Shown here in pieces: positions 7,039 to 14,267 of a stretch of 14,603 nucleotides of DNA. Under the pieces are notes generated by a model that did no database searches, had not been told where the DNA came from, and saw only the letters and a program-made list of their open reading frames with translations. Every line of letters begins with the position of its first letter. Position 1 is the stretch's first letter. A program made the position numbers and the translations under genes. The DNA comes from an uncultured Pseudomonadota bacterium. GTDB taxonomy: Bacteria > Pseudomonadota > Gammaproteobacteria > Xanthomonadales > Ahniellaceae. Location of the stretch: positions 1-14,603 of the forward strand of contig CALKUS010000067.1 of NCBI GenBank assembly GCA_937996755.1, in the 5' to 3' direction.

Positions 7039-8661
7039 TCAATCCCGCCAGCCGCTCGTGATGGGATACCGCCGATCGCGCTCCAGCGCGCGCCGCGTCA
7101 GCCGCGGTCCCGGCGCCGCCTGGCGACGCTTGTACTCGTTGCGCAGCACGAGCGTGGCGACGCGCTGCACGGTCGCGGGGTCGTAGCCTTCCGCGACGAT
7201 CTCGGACACCGACAGGTCGTGCTCGATGAAGCGTTCGAGGATGCGGTCGAGCAGGTCGTACGGCGGCAGCGAGTCCTGGTCCTTCTGGTCGTGGCGCAGC
7301 TCGGCCGAGGGCGCGCGCGTGATCACGACTTCCGGAATGACGGGCGAGATCGCATTGCGATACCGGCAGAGCTCGTACACGCGCGTCTTGTAGCAGTCCT
7401 TGAGCGGCGCGAAGCCGCCGCACATGTCGCCGTAGATCGTCGCGTAGCCGACCGCCATCTCGCTCTTGTTGCCGGTGGTCAGCACCATGCGCCCGAACTT
7501 GTTGCTGAGCGCCATCAGGATCACGCCGCGACAGCGCGCCTGCAGGTTTTCCTCGGTGAGGTCGGGTGCGCGGCCGGCGAACAGCGGCGCGAGCACGCCT
7601 TCGAGTGCCGCGAACGGCGGCTCGATCGGCACCTCGTGGTACTCGACGCCGAGCGCGGTTGCCTGCGCCCGCGCCTCGTCGCGGCTGAGCTGCGAGGTGT
7701 ACTGCGACGGCATCATCACCGCCGTCACGCGATCGGCGCCGAGCGCGTCGACCGCGATCGCGAGCGTCAGCGCCGAATCGACGCCGCCGGAAAGCCCGAG
7801 CAGCACGCCGGGAAAGCGGTTCTTGTCGACGTAGTCGCGCGTCGCGCGCACGAGCGCGCGGTAGGCGATCGCCACCTCGCCGTCCTCGTTGGCGTCGGGC
7901 CATGCGACGGGCTCGAAGCGGCCGCGCGCGGGATCGAGGTCCACGGCGAGCAGCGCGTCGGAGAACGCCGGCACCGGGCCGAGCAGCGAACCGTCGGCAT
8001 GCGCGACCATCGAGCTGCCGTCGAACACGAGGTCGTCCTGGCCGGCGACCGTGTTGACGTACGCGAGCGGCAGCGCGTGCTCGCGCGCGCGGCGTTGCAC
8101 GAGCGCGATGCGCTCGGCGCGGTTGCGCGGGTCGTACGGCGACGCGTTGATCACGAGCAGCGCCTCGGCGCCCGCCCGCTGCGCCGCACGCGTCGGACCG
8201 TCGACCCAGATGTCCTCGCAGATCAGCGCACCGAAGCGCACGCCGTCGAGCTCGACCACGAGCGGCTGCGCGCCCGGGTCGAAATAGCGCTTCTCGTCGA
8301 ATACCGTGTAGTTCGGCAGGCCCTGCTTGCGGTACTGCGCGTGCACGCGCCGGTCGCGGATCCACGAGAGCGCGTTGTAGAGGTGCGCGCCTTCGGCGAG
8401 CGGATGGCCGACCACCGCGTCGATGCCGGAAATGCGCGTGCAGAGCTTCAGCAACTCGACCCTGCATGCCTCCACGAAGGCAGGTCGCAGGAAAAGGTCT
8501 TCCGCGAGGTAGCCCGAGAGGCAGAGCTCCGGGAACAGCACGATGCGCGCGCCGAGCTCGTCGCGCGCGCGCTCGGCCAGCTCGACGACGCGCTTCGCGT
8601 TCCCCGCCACGTCGCCGACGGGGAAGTCGAATTGCGCCAGCGCGATGCGGATGGCCCTCAT
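7039..8661 (-). CDS. nadE: Glutamine-dependent NAD+ synthetase
   Basis: Catalyses the last step of NAD biosynthesis, amidating nicotinic acid adenine dinucleotide with ATP and glutamine-derived ammonia. The 540-residue protein has the two-domain form. The N-terminal nitrilase/CN-hydrolase glutaminase domain (about 1-255) shows the triad Glu45 (FPELCLSGY), Lys112 (YRKQGLPNY) and Cys148 (ALICEDIW). The C-terminal synthetase domain shows the ATP pyrophosphatase P-loop SGGVDS at 291-296, then TTGNKSEMAVGYATIYGDM (395-413) and the C-terminal segment RAPSAELRHDQKDQDSLPPY (449-468). Length is normal. The start at 8661 is the family start and overlaps the upstream gene's stop as ATGA, implying translational coupling. 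Very secure identification. Confidence 0.96.
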   Translation of the reverse strand: MRAIRIALAQFDFPVGDVAGNAKRVVELAERARDELGARIVLFPELCLSGYLAEDLFLRPAFVEACRVELLKLCTRISGIDAVVGHPLAEGAHLYNALSWIRDRRVHAQYRKQGLPNYTVFDEKRYFDPGAQPLVVELDGVRFGALICEDIWVDGPTRAAQRAGAEALLVINASPYDPRNRAERIALVQRRAREHALPLAYVNTVAGQDDLVFDGSSMVAHADGSLLGPVPAFSDALLAVDLDPARGRFEPVAWPDANEDGEVAIAYRALVRATRDYVDKNRFPGVLLGLSGGVDSALTLAIAVDALGADRVTAVMMPSQYTSQLSRDEARAQATALGVEYHEVPIEPPFAALEGVLAPLFAGRAPDLTEENLQARCRGVILMALSNKFGRMVLTTGNKSEMAVGYATIYGDMCGGFAPLKDCYKTRVYELCRYRNAISPVIPEVVITRAPSAELRHDQKDQDSLPPYDLLDRILERFIEHDLSVSEIVAEGYDPATVQRVATLVLRNEYKRRQAAPGPRLTRRALERDRRYPITSGWRD

Positions 8662-10619
8662 CTCCCGCTGACCGGATGGTTCATGCGCAATACGGGCGTT
8701 CCGATCTCGAAAGCCCCGAGCCGCAGAATGCTGCCCGATTGCAGCTGCAATGAAATTCCGCGAACGCTACCGAAATCGTGAAACCCGCTGAACGCGAAAT
8801 TCATGGAGTTCAAGTACAACGATTGACATCCACGAATCTGGCTCCTGAGCGCACCAAGCTCGATGCCCGCCGCATCGACTAGCCCGATCCTTACTTGCGC
8901 GTCGTCGGCGCACGCGAGCGCCCGGGCTTCGAAGTAAGCCGGGAGCCCGTTAGGAATCGTAACGCTGCTGCGCGGTAACGCTGCAGTCAACTCGCGCACC
9001 GTCTCTGAATTCCATGCGTCACGGAGGCCCTGGAGGCGGGTTGGCTCCGCGAGGTGCGTGAACCAGCCCTTGGGCGCACCGAGCAACTTCGTGTCCGGTT
9101 CGGCGCGCCAGTCTGCCACCTGAAGCTCCCACGGTGGCGGCTGGAACCGGGCCGGGATCGCAAGCCACTCGACGACCCCGGTAGCGATACCGATGGCGAG
9201 CACCGCGAGGGTCGGCGCGGCAAATCGGCGTGGCGCAGACGAAACGAAGCCAAGAAGCGCGATTCCGAAAGCCGTCGCCCCGGGAACCGCATAGCGAAAC
9301 GCTGGAAACGCGTTAACGGAAAATGCGACTGTCAACGCGCACCAGATAATCCCAGCGAATATCGCAAGGCGGACGTGCATCTCCCGGGCCCGCGCGAATG
9401 AAAGGACCGCCAACATGGGCAATGTGCAGACCACGGCAATCGCCATCGGCGATACCGATTTCCCGGCCGCCGGGAGCGGAAGCCCGAGGGCATGGAGGAT
9501 CAAGGAACCCGCATATTCGCCAACGATGGGAAACCAGAACTGGAACAACGCAGCCGCATAGATCGTGGCCGACCCGACCGAAGCCGGGGACTTCGCGTCC
9601 GTAAGCAGGCCGGTCGACCAACCGAACGCGGCAACCGCGACCTGGACGGCAGCGGCAGCGAGAATGACGCGCGTCTGTTGCTGCCGCCATGCGCCTACTT
9701 CGGTATGGGAGCGCCAAACGAACAACGGCATCAGTGCGACTGCATAGGGCCCGCTCAATCCCGCCAGCAGTAGACCGAAGTTGCTGGCCACCCGGCCCAC
9801 CCGCGAGAGCGGCTCGTCCCCCAGCACCAGCAACAAACCCAGCACACCAAAGTGCACCTGCGCGTTGATCGTGTTGAGCCATGCCTCGGCAGTACCACTC
9901 GCGTACGGGAACCAAAGCAGAACCGCGGCGAGCAAGCAGCGTAACGTGACCGATTCAGCCCACCGGCGTCGCCCGAACACTGCGACCAGGAGGGGGGTCG
10001 CCTGCATCAGGAAGCCGAGGCCAACCGTGACTCGCGCCGCGTGCTCCAGCGAGACGAGCGCCGCAAGCCAAGCCGCGAGGCTTGCGGCCAAATTGAGATA
10101 TCCGGCATGCAGACTCGCGTTCTCGAGGAACGCGGCCGCCCCGAAAGCGTGCGCGTTGGCGAAGTAAAGGTCGAGCTCTTCGGCCCAGAAACTGGGATGG
10201 CGGATTACCTCCGGATTTCGCAGCAGTAGCGAGCCGAGCGCGACGCACGCGCCCACGATGAGCGCGATCGCCACCACCATGGGATCGAACAGCAGCGCCT
10301 TGATGTATTTGTGTGCAACCACGCCGACGATTGCCGCCGGCAGGAAGGCGATCAGGACGGCTGTCGCGAAGCGCAGCGCGGGCTTCTGGCGTTCGATCAC
10401 GCCGGTCGCGGTCGACCAGATCTTGCGGCGGTACAGCAGGCAGACGGCCAGGATCGCACCAAGCTGGATCACGATCTCGAACACCTTGCCGGGCGGCCCC
10501 TGGAAGTCCAGCACTGCCTCGGCGAGGATGATGTGACCGGTCGAGGATACCGGCAGGAACTCGGTGAGGCCTTCGACAACGCCGATCAGCAGCGCCTTCC
10601 AGATCAGCGTCAGGTCCAT
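8658..10619 (-). CDS. Fused frame: UppP N-terminal half joined to an unknown polytopic membrane protein
   Basis: One open frame of 653 codons made of two unrelated parts. Residues 1 to about 124 are undecaprenyl-diphosphatase (UppP/BacA), which recycles the lipid carrier of cell-wall synthesis. They include VVEGLTEFLPVSSTGH (14-29), matching E. coli Glu17, Glu21 and His30. The C-terminal half of UppP, with the second motif (PGFSRSG in E. coli, including Arg174), is absent. From about residue 125-138 the sequence becomes a different integral membrane protein, with PSFWAEE (142-148), AGYLNLAASLAAWLA (172-186), roughly ten hydrophobic helices to residue 488 and a soluble C-terminal domain of about 165 residues. 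I do not know its function; it resembles conserved hypothetical membrane proteins with an FWAED signature. The 10619 start has AAGGA at 10626-10630 and lies 2 bp after parC. The stop overlaps nadE as ATGA. Confidence 0.7.
   Translation of the reverse strand: MDLTLIWKALLIGVVEGLTEFLPVSSTGHIILAEAVLDFQGPPGKVFEIVIQLGAILAVCLLYRRKIWSTATGVIERQKPALRFATAVLIAFLPAAIVGVVAHKYIKALLFDPMVVAIALIVGACVALGSLLLRNPEVIRHPSFWAEELDLYFANAHAFGAAAFLENASLHAGYLNLAASLAAWLAALVSLEHAARVTVGLGFLMQATPLLVAVFGRRRWAESVTLRCLLAAVLLWFPYASGTAEAWLNTINAQVHFGVLGLLLVLGDEPLSRVGRVASNFGLLLAGLSGPYAVALMPLFVWRSHTEVGAWRQQQTRVILAAAAVQVAVAAFGWSTGLLTDAKSPASVGSATIYAAALFQFWFPIVGEYAGSLILHALGLPLPAAGKSVSPMAIAVVCTLPMLAVLSFARAREMHVRLAIFAGIIWCALTVAFSVNAFPAFRYAVPGATAFGIALLGFVSSAPRRFAAPTLAVLAIGIATGVVEWLAIPARFQPPPWELQVADWRAEPDTKLLGAPKGWFTHLAEPTRLQGLRDAWNSETVRELTAALPRSSVTIPNGLPAYFEARALACADDAQVRIGLVDAAGIELGALRSQIRGCQSLYLNSMNFAFSGFHDFGSVRGISLQLQSGSILRLGAFEIGTPVLRMNHPVSGR
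10215..10262. other. uppP: Junction between UppP-like and unknown membrane-protein sequence
   Basis: Residues 120-135 of the fused frame fall here. To the right (higher coordinates) the protein follows the UppP family closely up to the ALIVGA segment. To the left the family match stops and NPEVIRHPSFWAEE begins a different protein. The wording and GC level also shift across this stretch. No terminal repeats, transposase or attachment-like duplication are visible, which argues against a mobile-element insertion. This is either an in-frame recombination event or an assembly mis-join. UppP here lacks its second catalytic half and would not be expected to work. Confidence 0.6.
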
Positions 10620-10621
10620 TC

Positions 10622-12862
10622 TCAGTCCTTGAACCGTTTGGCCCGCGGCCAGCCCTTCTCCGGCATGCGACCCGCCTGCGCACGCTCACCGCGCCAGAAC
10701 TTCAGCTCGCTGGCCGGGATCACGCGATTGCCCCAGGGCAGCCCTTCCGAAAGCTTGAAGGCCTGCGCATCCGACAGGTGGTCGCCCTTGGACTTTTGCA
10801 GCAGCACACCACGGCCACGGCCCATCTCGGGAACCTGATCGAGCGGAAAGATCAGCAGCTTGCGGCCTTCGCTGAGCGCTGCGGCCGAATCTGCATTCTC
10901 GGGCACGATGGAGAAAGCCTGAGCCTTTTCCTTGTCGGCGAGGTTCAGGACCTGCTTGCCGTTCTTGGTCTGCGCCACCACGTCGTCTTCCGGTACGATG
11001 AAGCCACGGCCGGCGTCGGACGCCACGAAGAACTTGCGGCCGCCCTTCAGGATGATGAGCTGCACGATGTCCTGCTCGTTGCCCAGCTCGATCATCAGAC
11101 GAATGGGCTCGCCATGGCCGCGCGCGCTGGGCAGCCGGTCGCAGCCCAACGTGTAGAAACGGCCATTGGTGCCGAACACCAGCACCTTGTCGGTCGACTG
11201 CGCGTGGATGGCAAAGCGCGGCCCGTCGCCTTCCTTGAACTTCAGATCCGCCGCAGCCTTGTCGTCGAGATGGCCCTTAGCGGCGCGGATCCAGCCCTTC
11301 TCCGACAGGATCACCGTCATCGGCTCGCGCTCGACGAAATCCTCGATCGCGTGTTCGATCTCGGCCGGCGCATCGGCCAGCTCCGTGCGGCGACGGCCGA
11401 GTTCGGTCTTGCCGCCGAACTTCTTCTTGGTCTCCCGAACTTCGTCGGCGACCCGTTCCCACTGCAGCCCCTCGTCCTTCAGCAGCGCCTTGAGGTCCTT
11501 ACGCTCGGCCGAGAGCTTCTTGTGCTCGCCGCGGATCTCGAACTCTTCGAGCCGGCGCAACGCGCGCAGCCGCATGTTCAGGATCGACTCGGCCTGCAGG
11601 TCGGTGAGCCCGAAAGCCTTGATCATCTTCGGCTTGGGCTCGTCCTCCTCGCGGATGATCTTGATCAGCTTGTCGAGATTCAGATAGGCGATCAGGTAGC
11701 CGTCGAGAATCTCCAGCCGCCGCTCGATCTCGGCCAGACGGAAGGTCGAGCGGCGCACAAGCACTTCGCGACGATGATCGAGGAAGGCCTGCAATGCCTC
11801 GCGCAGGTTCATCACGCGCGGCGTGTTGTCCTTGTCGAGGACATTGAGGTTCAGCGGAAAGCGGATCTCGAGGTCGCTGAGCTTGAAGAGCTGCTCCATC
11901 AGCAGCTCGGCCGGCACGTTGCCGGTGCGCGGCTCCAGAATGATGCGCACGTCGTCGGCCGACTCGTCGCGGACATCTTCGAGGATCGGCAACTTCTTGG
12001 CGTTGATGATCTCCGCGATGCGCTCGATCAGCTTGCCCTTCTGGACCTGATACGGGATCTCGGTGACGACGATCCGGTACTGACCGCGCGGAAGCTGCTC
12101 GACTTCCCACTTGGCCCGCAGGCGGAAAGCGCCGCGGCCGGTCCTGTAGGCTTCGACGATCGATTCGCGCGGCTCGACCAGGATGCCGCCGGTCGGGAAG
12201 TCCGGCCCCTTCACCAGGTCGACCAGCGTCTCGATGCGCGAGTTCGGCGTCTTGATGAGGTGCAGCAGCGCGTCGCACAGCTCGCCGGCATTGTGCGGCG
12301 GGATCGAGGTCGCCATGCCGACGGCGATACCGGCCGCGCCATTGGCCAGCAGATTGGGGAAGCCGCCCGGCAGCACCACCGGCTCTTCTGTCGAACCGTC
12401 GTAGTTGGGCCGGAAGTCGACGGCATTCTCGTCGATGCCTGCCAGCAGCGCCTCTGCAACGGCCGTGAGGCGCGCCTCGGTGTAACGCATGGCCGCCGGG
12501 TTATCGCCGTCGATATTGCCGAAGTTGCCCTGGCCTTCGATCAGCGGATAGCGGGCGGCGAACTCCTGCGCCAGACGCACCAGCGCGTCGTAGATCGATT
12601 GATCGCCGTGCGGGTGATACTGGCCGATCACGTCACCGACCACGCGCGCACTCTTCTTGAAGGCGCTGTTGGGGTCGAGCCGGAGCTGCCGCATGGCGTA
12701 GAGCAGCCGGCGGTGCACCGGCTTCAACCCGTCGCGCACATCGGGCAGCGACCGCGACATGATGGTCGACAGTGCATAGGACAGATAGCGCTCCTGGAGC
12801 GCTTGCCCGAACTGGACCGGCTTGACCGCCGCGAGAGGGACGACGTTGTTGCGCTTTGCCAT
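10622..12862 (-). CDS. parC: DNA topoisomerase IV subunit A
   Basis: Subunit A of topoisomerase IV, the type IIA enzyme that separates linked daughter chromosomes together with ParE. The 746-residue length is normal for alphaproteobacterial ParC. The N-terminal breakage-reunion domain is clear: RYLSYALSTIMSRSLPDVRD (25-44), the winged-helix segment HPHGDQSIYDALVR (83-96) and catalytic Tyr127 in AAMRYTEARL. The tower and coiled-coil region follows, and a short C-terminal beta-pinwheel domain runs from about residue 500. GyrA was considered, but the short C-terminal domain, the early sequence and the neighbouring recO favour ParC. At the position of E. coli Ser80 the residue is Gln88, and at Glu84 it is Asp92. 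It starts 52 bp after recO, and its stop is 2 bp from the uppP start, so it sits in a tight operon-like row. Confidence 0.94.
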   Translation of the reverse strand: MAKRNNVVPLAAVKPVQFGQALQERYLSYALSTIMSRSLPDVRDGLKPVHRRLLYAMRQLRLDPNSAFKKSARVVGDVIGQYHPHGDQSIYDALVRLAQEFAARYPLIEGQGNFGNIDGDNPAAMRYTEARLTAVAEALLAGIDENAVDFRPNYDGSTEEPVVLPGGFPNLLANGAAGIAVGMATSIPPHNAGELCDALLHLIKTPNSRIETLVDLVKGPDFPTGGILVEPRESIVEAYRTGRGAFRLRAKWEVEQLPRGQYRIVVTEIPYQVQKGKLIERIAEIINAKKLPILEDVRDESADDVRIILEPRTGNVPAELLMEQLFKLSDLEIRFPLNLNVLDKDNTPRVMNLREALQAFLDHRREVLVRRSTFRLAEIERRLEILDGYLIAYLNLDKLIKIIREEDEPKPKMIKAFGLTDLQAESILNMRLRALRRLEEFEIRGEHKKLSAERKDLKALLKDEGLQWERVADEVRETKKKFGGKTELGRRRTELADAPAEIEHAIEDFVEREPMTVILSEKGWIRAAKGHLDDKAAADLKFKEGDGPRFAIHAQSTDKVLVFGTNGRFYTLGCDRLPSARGHGEPIRLMIELGNEQDIVQLIILKGGRKFFVASDAGRGFIVPEDDVVAQTKNGKQVLNLADKEKAQAFSIVPENADSAAALSEGRKLLIFPLDQVPEMGRGRGVLLQKSKGDHLSDAQAFKLSEGLPWGNRVIPASELKFWRGERAQAGRMPEKGWPRAKRFKD

Positions 12863-12914
12863 TTACCGGACGTGAGGGGAACCGGCCGCAATTCTCGCCA
12901 CGGCCATTGTTATT

Positions 12915-13982
12915 CTAGCGTTGGAGCGACTCCATAAATCTCGACCGCGCGGGAGGCAAGGGCTTGTTGTGTGGCCAAAACACGTGCCGTTCGAGGAAAT
13001 AGCCGGTCAGGTCGAGACCCCGGCGCAACTCCTCGTCATCGGACGGTAATCCGCCGGTGGATAGAAATCCGGGCAGCACCAGAAGCTTCTCCCTGTAGGG
13101 GCCTGCCGCCGCCCGCGACACCGCCCTGCCCGTCTTGGGCGAGACATAGGCCAGGTCCTCCGTCGTTCCTGTGGCTGCGCATTTCTCGAGGTCGAGCCCG
13201 AACCCCAGTTCCTGCAGCAGGCCCAGTTCAAGTCGCACATAGAGAACCGGCCAGCCGGGATGGCCAAGGACGCCCAGGAAGGCGCGGAAACCGTCGAACA
13301 TCGCCGGATGCGGCTCGCGCTCGGGGAGAGCGGCATCGACAACGGCGCAGGCGGCCGCCAGTCCCGACAGTTCGACTGCACTATCGAGAACCTGCGCGGC
13401 ATGGGCTTCCCGCAGCTCGCCGGAATAATTGCCAAGCTGCTCGGAGAGCCGCGCCCGCCAGGCAACCTCGACGAGATTGCCGGGCTGCCACACCGGACGG
13501 GCGCGGCGCGAGATGCCGCCCGGCACGAAGCCCGCGTGCCGACCATGCTCGCGCGTCAGCAGCGACACGACGAGGCCGCTCTCGCCGTGAGGCCGTGCCG
13601 TCAGCACGATGCCGTCGTCGGTGTACATGACCCAGCGGTCGCCGGATAGCACGAGGCCGACCGAGGCTGCGCCGTCGAGGCGCCAGATCCGCGCGGTGCC
13701 GTCGAGGCTGGTGGTGACCGCGTGGCGGCCATCGGGCGACACCGAGGCCGAGGTGATCGGCGCGCCGTGGTTGCCGAGGCGGACCGCGCGCCGGGTCGCG
13801 AGATCGAGGCGCCACACGTGGCAGGCCGGTTCGGTCTCGAGTGCCGGGCACGCGTCGGCGCCGACCACGAGCGTCGGGTCGAGGCCACCTTGGACCCGCG
13901 CCTGGACATCGAACGTGATCGAGCCCGTGCAATCGTTGCCGTTCGCGCTTCCGCCGCCGTTCGTCGGGACAAGGCCTACCAC
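12915..13982 (-). CDS. recO: DNA repair protein RecO with an in-frame WD40 extension
   Basis: RecO anneals single strands and loads RecA on SSB-coated gaps in the RecFOR pathway. Residues 119-355 of this frame (from the in-frame ATG at 13628) form a full-length alphaproteobacterial RecO of 237 residues. They contain TDDGIVLTARPHGESGLVVS (121-140, OB-fold start), LLTREHGRHAGFV (141-153), ALPEREPHPAMFDG (218-231), LELGLLQELGFGLDLEKCAA (251-270) and YVSPKTGRAVSRAA (279-292). The frame extends upstream to a GTG at 13982 and adds 118 residues of WD40 protein that RecO normally lacks. RecO orthologues usually begin MEWTDDGIVL-like, so the true start is probably 13628 or was lost at a junction. No convincing Shine-Dalgarno precedes either start. 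The order recO-parC is common in alphaproteobacteria. RecO identity is secure; the extension is doubtful. Confidence 0.82.
   Translation of the reverse strand: MVGLVPTNGGGSANGNDCTGSITFDVQARVQGGLDPTLVVGADACPALETEPACHVWRLDLATRRAVRLGNHGAPITSASVSPDGRHAVTTSLDGTARIWRLDGAASVGLVLSGDRWVMYTDDGIVLTARPHGESGLVVSLLTREHGRHAGFVPGGISRRARPVWQPGNLVEVAWRARLSEQLGNYSGELREAHAAQVLDSAVELSGLAAACAVVDAALPEREPHPAMFDGFRAFLGVLGHPGWPVLYVRLELGLLQELGFGLDLEKCAATGTTEDLAYVSPKTGRAVSRAAAGPYREKLLVLPGFLSTGGLPSDDEELRRGLDLTGYFLERHVFWPHNKPLPPARSRFMESLQR
13629..13982 (-). pseudogene. WD40 beta-propeller fragment fused ahead of recO
   Basis: About 118 residues whose best-preserved part is one WD repeat, from PITSASVSPDGRHAV to TSLDGTARIWRLDG (residues 75-104). 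It is preceded by the tail of another blade (CHVWRLDLATRRAVRLGNHG, 54-73) and followed by VLSGDRWVMYTDDGI. A functional propeller needs several repeats, so this is a piece of a larger protein. The only start available is a GTG at 13982 directly behind an in-frame TGA (13983-13985), with no ribosome site. Codon use is more GC-extreme than in the recO portion. The shared TDDGI at the boundary is where the WD40 and RecO sequences become indistinguishable, which fits a join at a short common sequence. Confidence 0.6.
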
Positions 13983-14093
13983 TCACCTACCACCTGTCCG
14001 GGCTTCCTGTACTCGCTCTGCCGGCACCGAAGCAATGAGTTTCACGACAAAAGATTTCGTTCCGTAATGCGGGAAGAAATCCGCAAGCGCCTG
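13983..14093. other. Unassigned stretch between the WD40 fragment and the aceA control region
   Basis: The 285-bp gap between the WD40 fragment and aceA begins with about 110 bp in which I recognise no gene. Both strands have short open frames, but none has a start with a ribosome site or a familiar protein motif. Base composition falls from GC-rich to mixed along it, leading into the AT-rich control region of aceA. It may hold the remains of a neighbouring gene or a further sequence junction. I see no divergent transcription-factor gene of the kind often found next to aceA. Confidence 0.4.
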
Positions 14094-14135
14094 TTTTGTC
14101 TGTACAAAAAATATATCTTATGTCTTATATAAGAC
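14094..14135. promoter_or_regulatory. Two inverted repeats upstream of the aceA promoter (candidate operators)
   Basis: The first is TTTTGT-CTGT-ACAAAA at 14094-14109, a perfect 6-bp inverted repeat with a 4-base spacer. The second is GTCTTATATAAGAC at 14122-14135, a perfect 14-bp palindrome. Both lie in an unusually AT-rich stretch in an otherwise GC-rich window. The second ends two bases before the predicted -35 of aceA. Centre-to-centre spacing is about 27 bp, between two and three helical turns. The symmetry is directly visible. That they bind a dimeric regulator of the glyoxylate shunt is inference from position; I cannot name the factor. Confidence 0.5.
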
Positions 14136-14137
14136 TA

Positions 14138-14166
14138 TTGCCGGCAAGGGCAAAGGCCTTTATACT
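14138..14166 (+). promoter_or_regulatory. Predicted sigma70-type promoter of aceA
   Basis: A -35 box TTGCCG (14138-14143, four of six consensus bases) and a -10 box TATACT (14161-14166, five of six) are separated by an ideal 17-bp spacer. Transcription would begin near 14173, giving a leader of about 95 bases before the aceA start. A 10-bp palindrome AAAGGCCTTT (14152-14161) lies in the spacer, touching the -10. This is the best-formed promoter in the window. Confidence 0.65.
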
Positions 14167-14267
14167 TTCATCCATTGGTTGCCCCGAGTCGTCGTCTGTC
14201 CCGCTTGTCTCGACTCGCCGGCACTACCATAGTCCCGTCACCCTCACTACTCCTGGAGAGATAAGTC

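Noticed and set aside
6802..8781. 659-codon plus-strand open frame opposite nadE
   Set aside because: Antisense shadow of nadE and neighbours; composition only, no recognisable protein.
10778..12937. 719-codon plus-strand open frame opposite parC
   Set aside because: It is an antisense shadow of parC: no family motif, no ribosome site, and parC is unambiguous on the other strand.
10200..13985. Mobile element or genomic island carrying recO-parC
   Set aside because: No transposase, integrase, tRNA, target-site duplication or terminal repeats are visible at either edge.
13722..14132. Plus-strand frame ending in the AT-rich region with a basic, hydrophobic tail, briefly considered as a small toxin
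   Set aside because: Most of it is the shadow of the WD40 fragment, the tail is a by-product of AT-rich control DNA, and no start or partner gene supports it.
14094..14135. Intrinsic terminator from the inverted repeats near aceA
   Set aside because: The stems are AT-rich and short, no gene ends just before them on either strand, and they sit directly upstream of a good promoter, so an operator role fits better.
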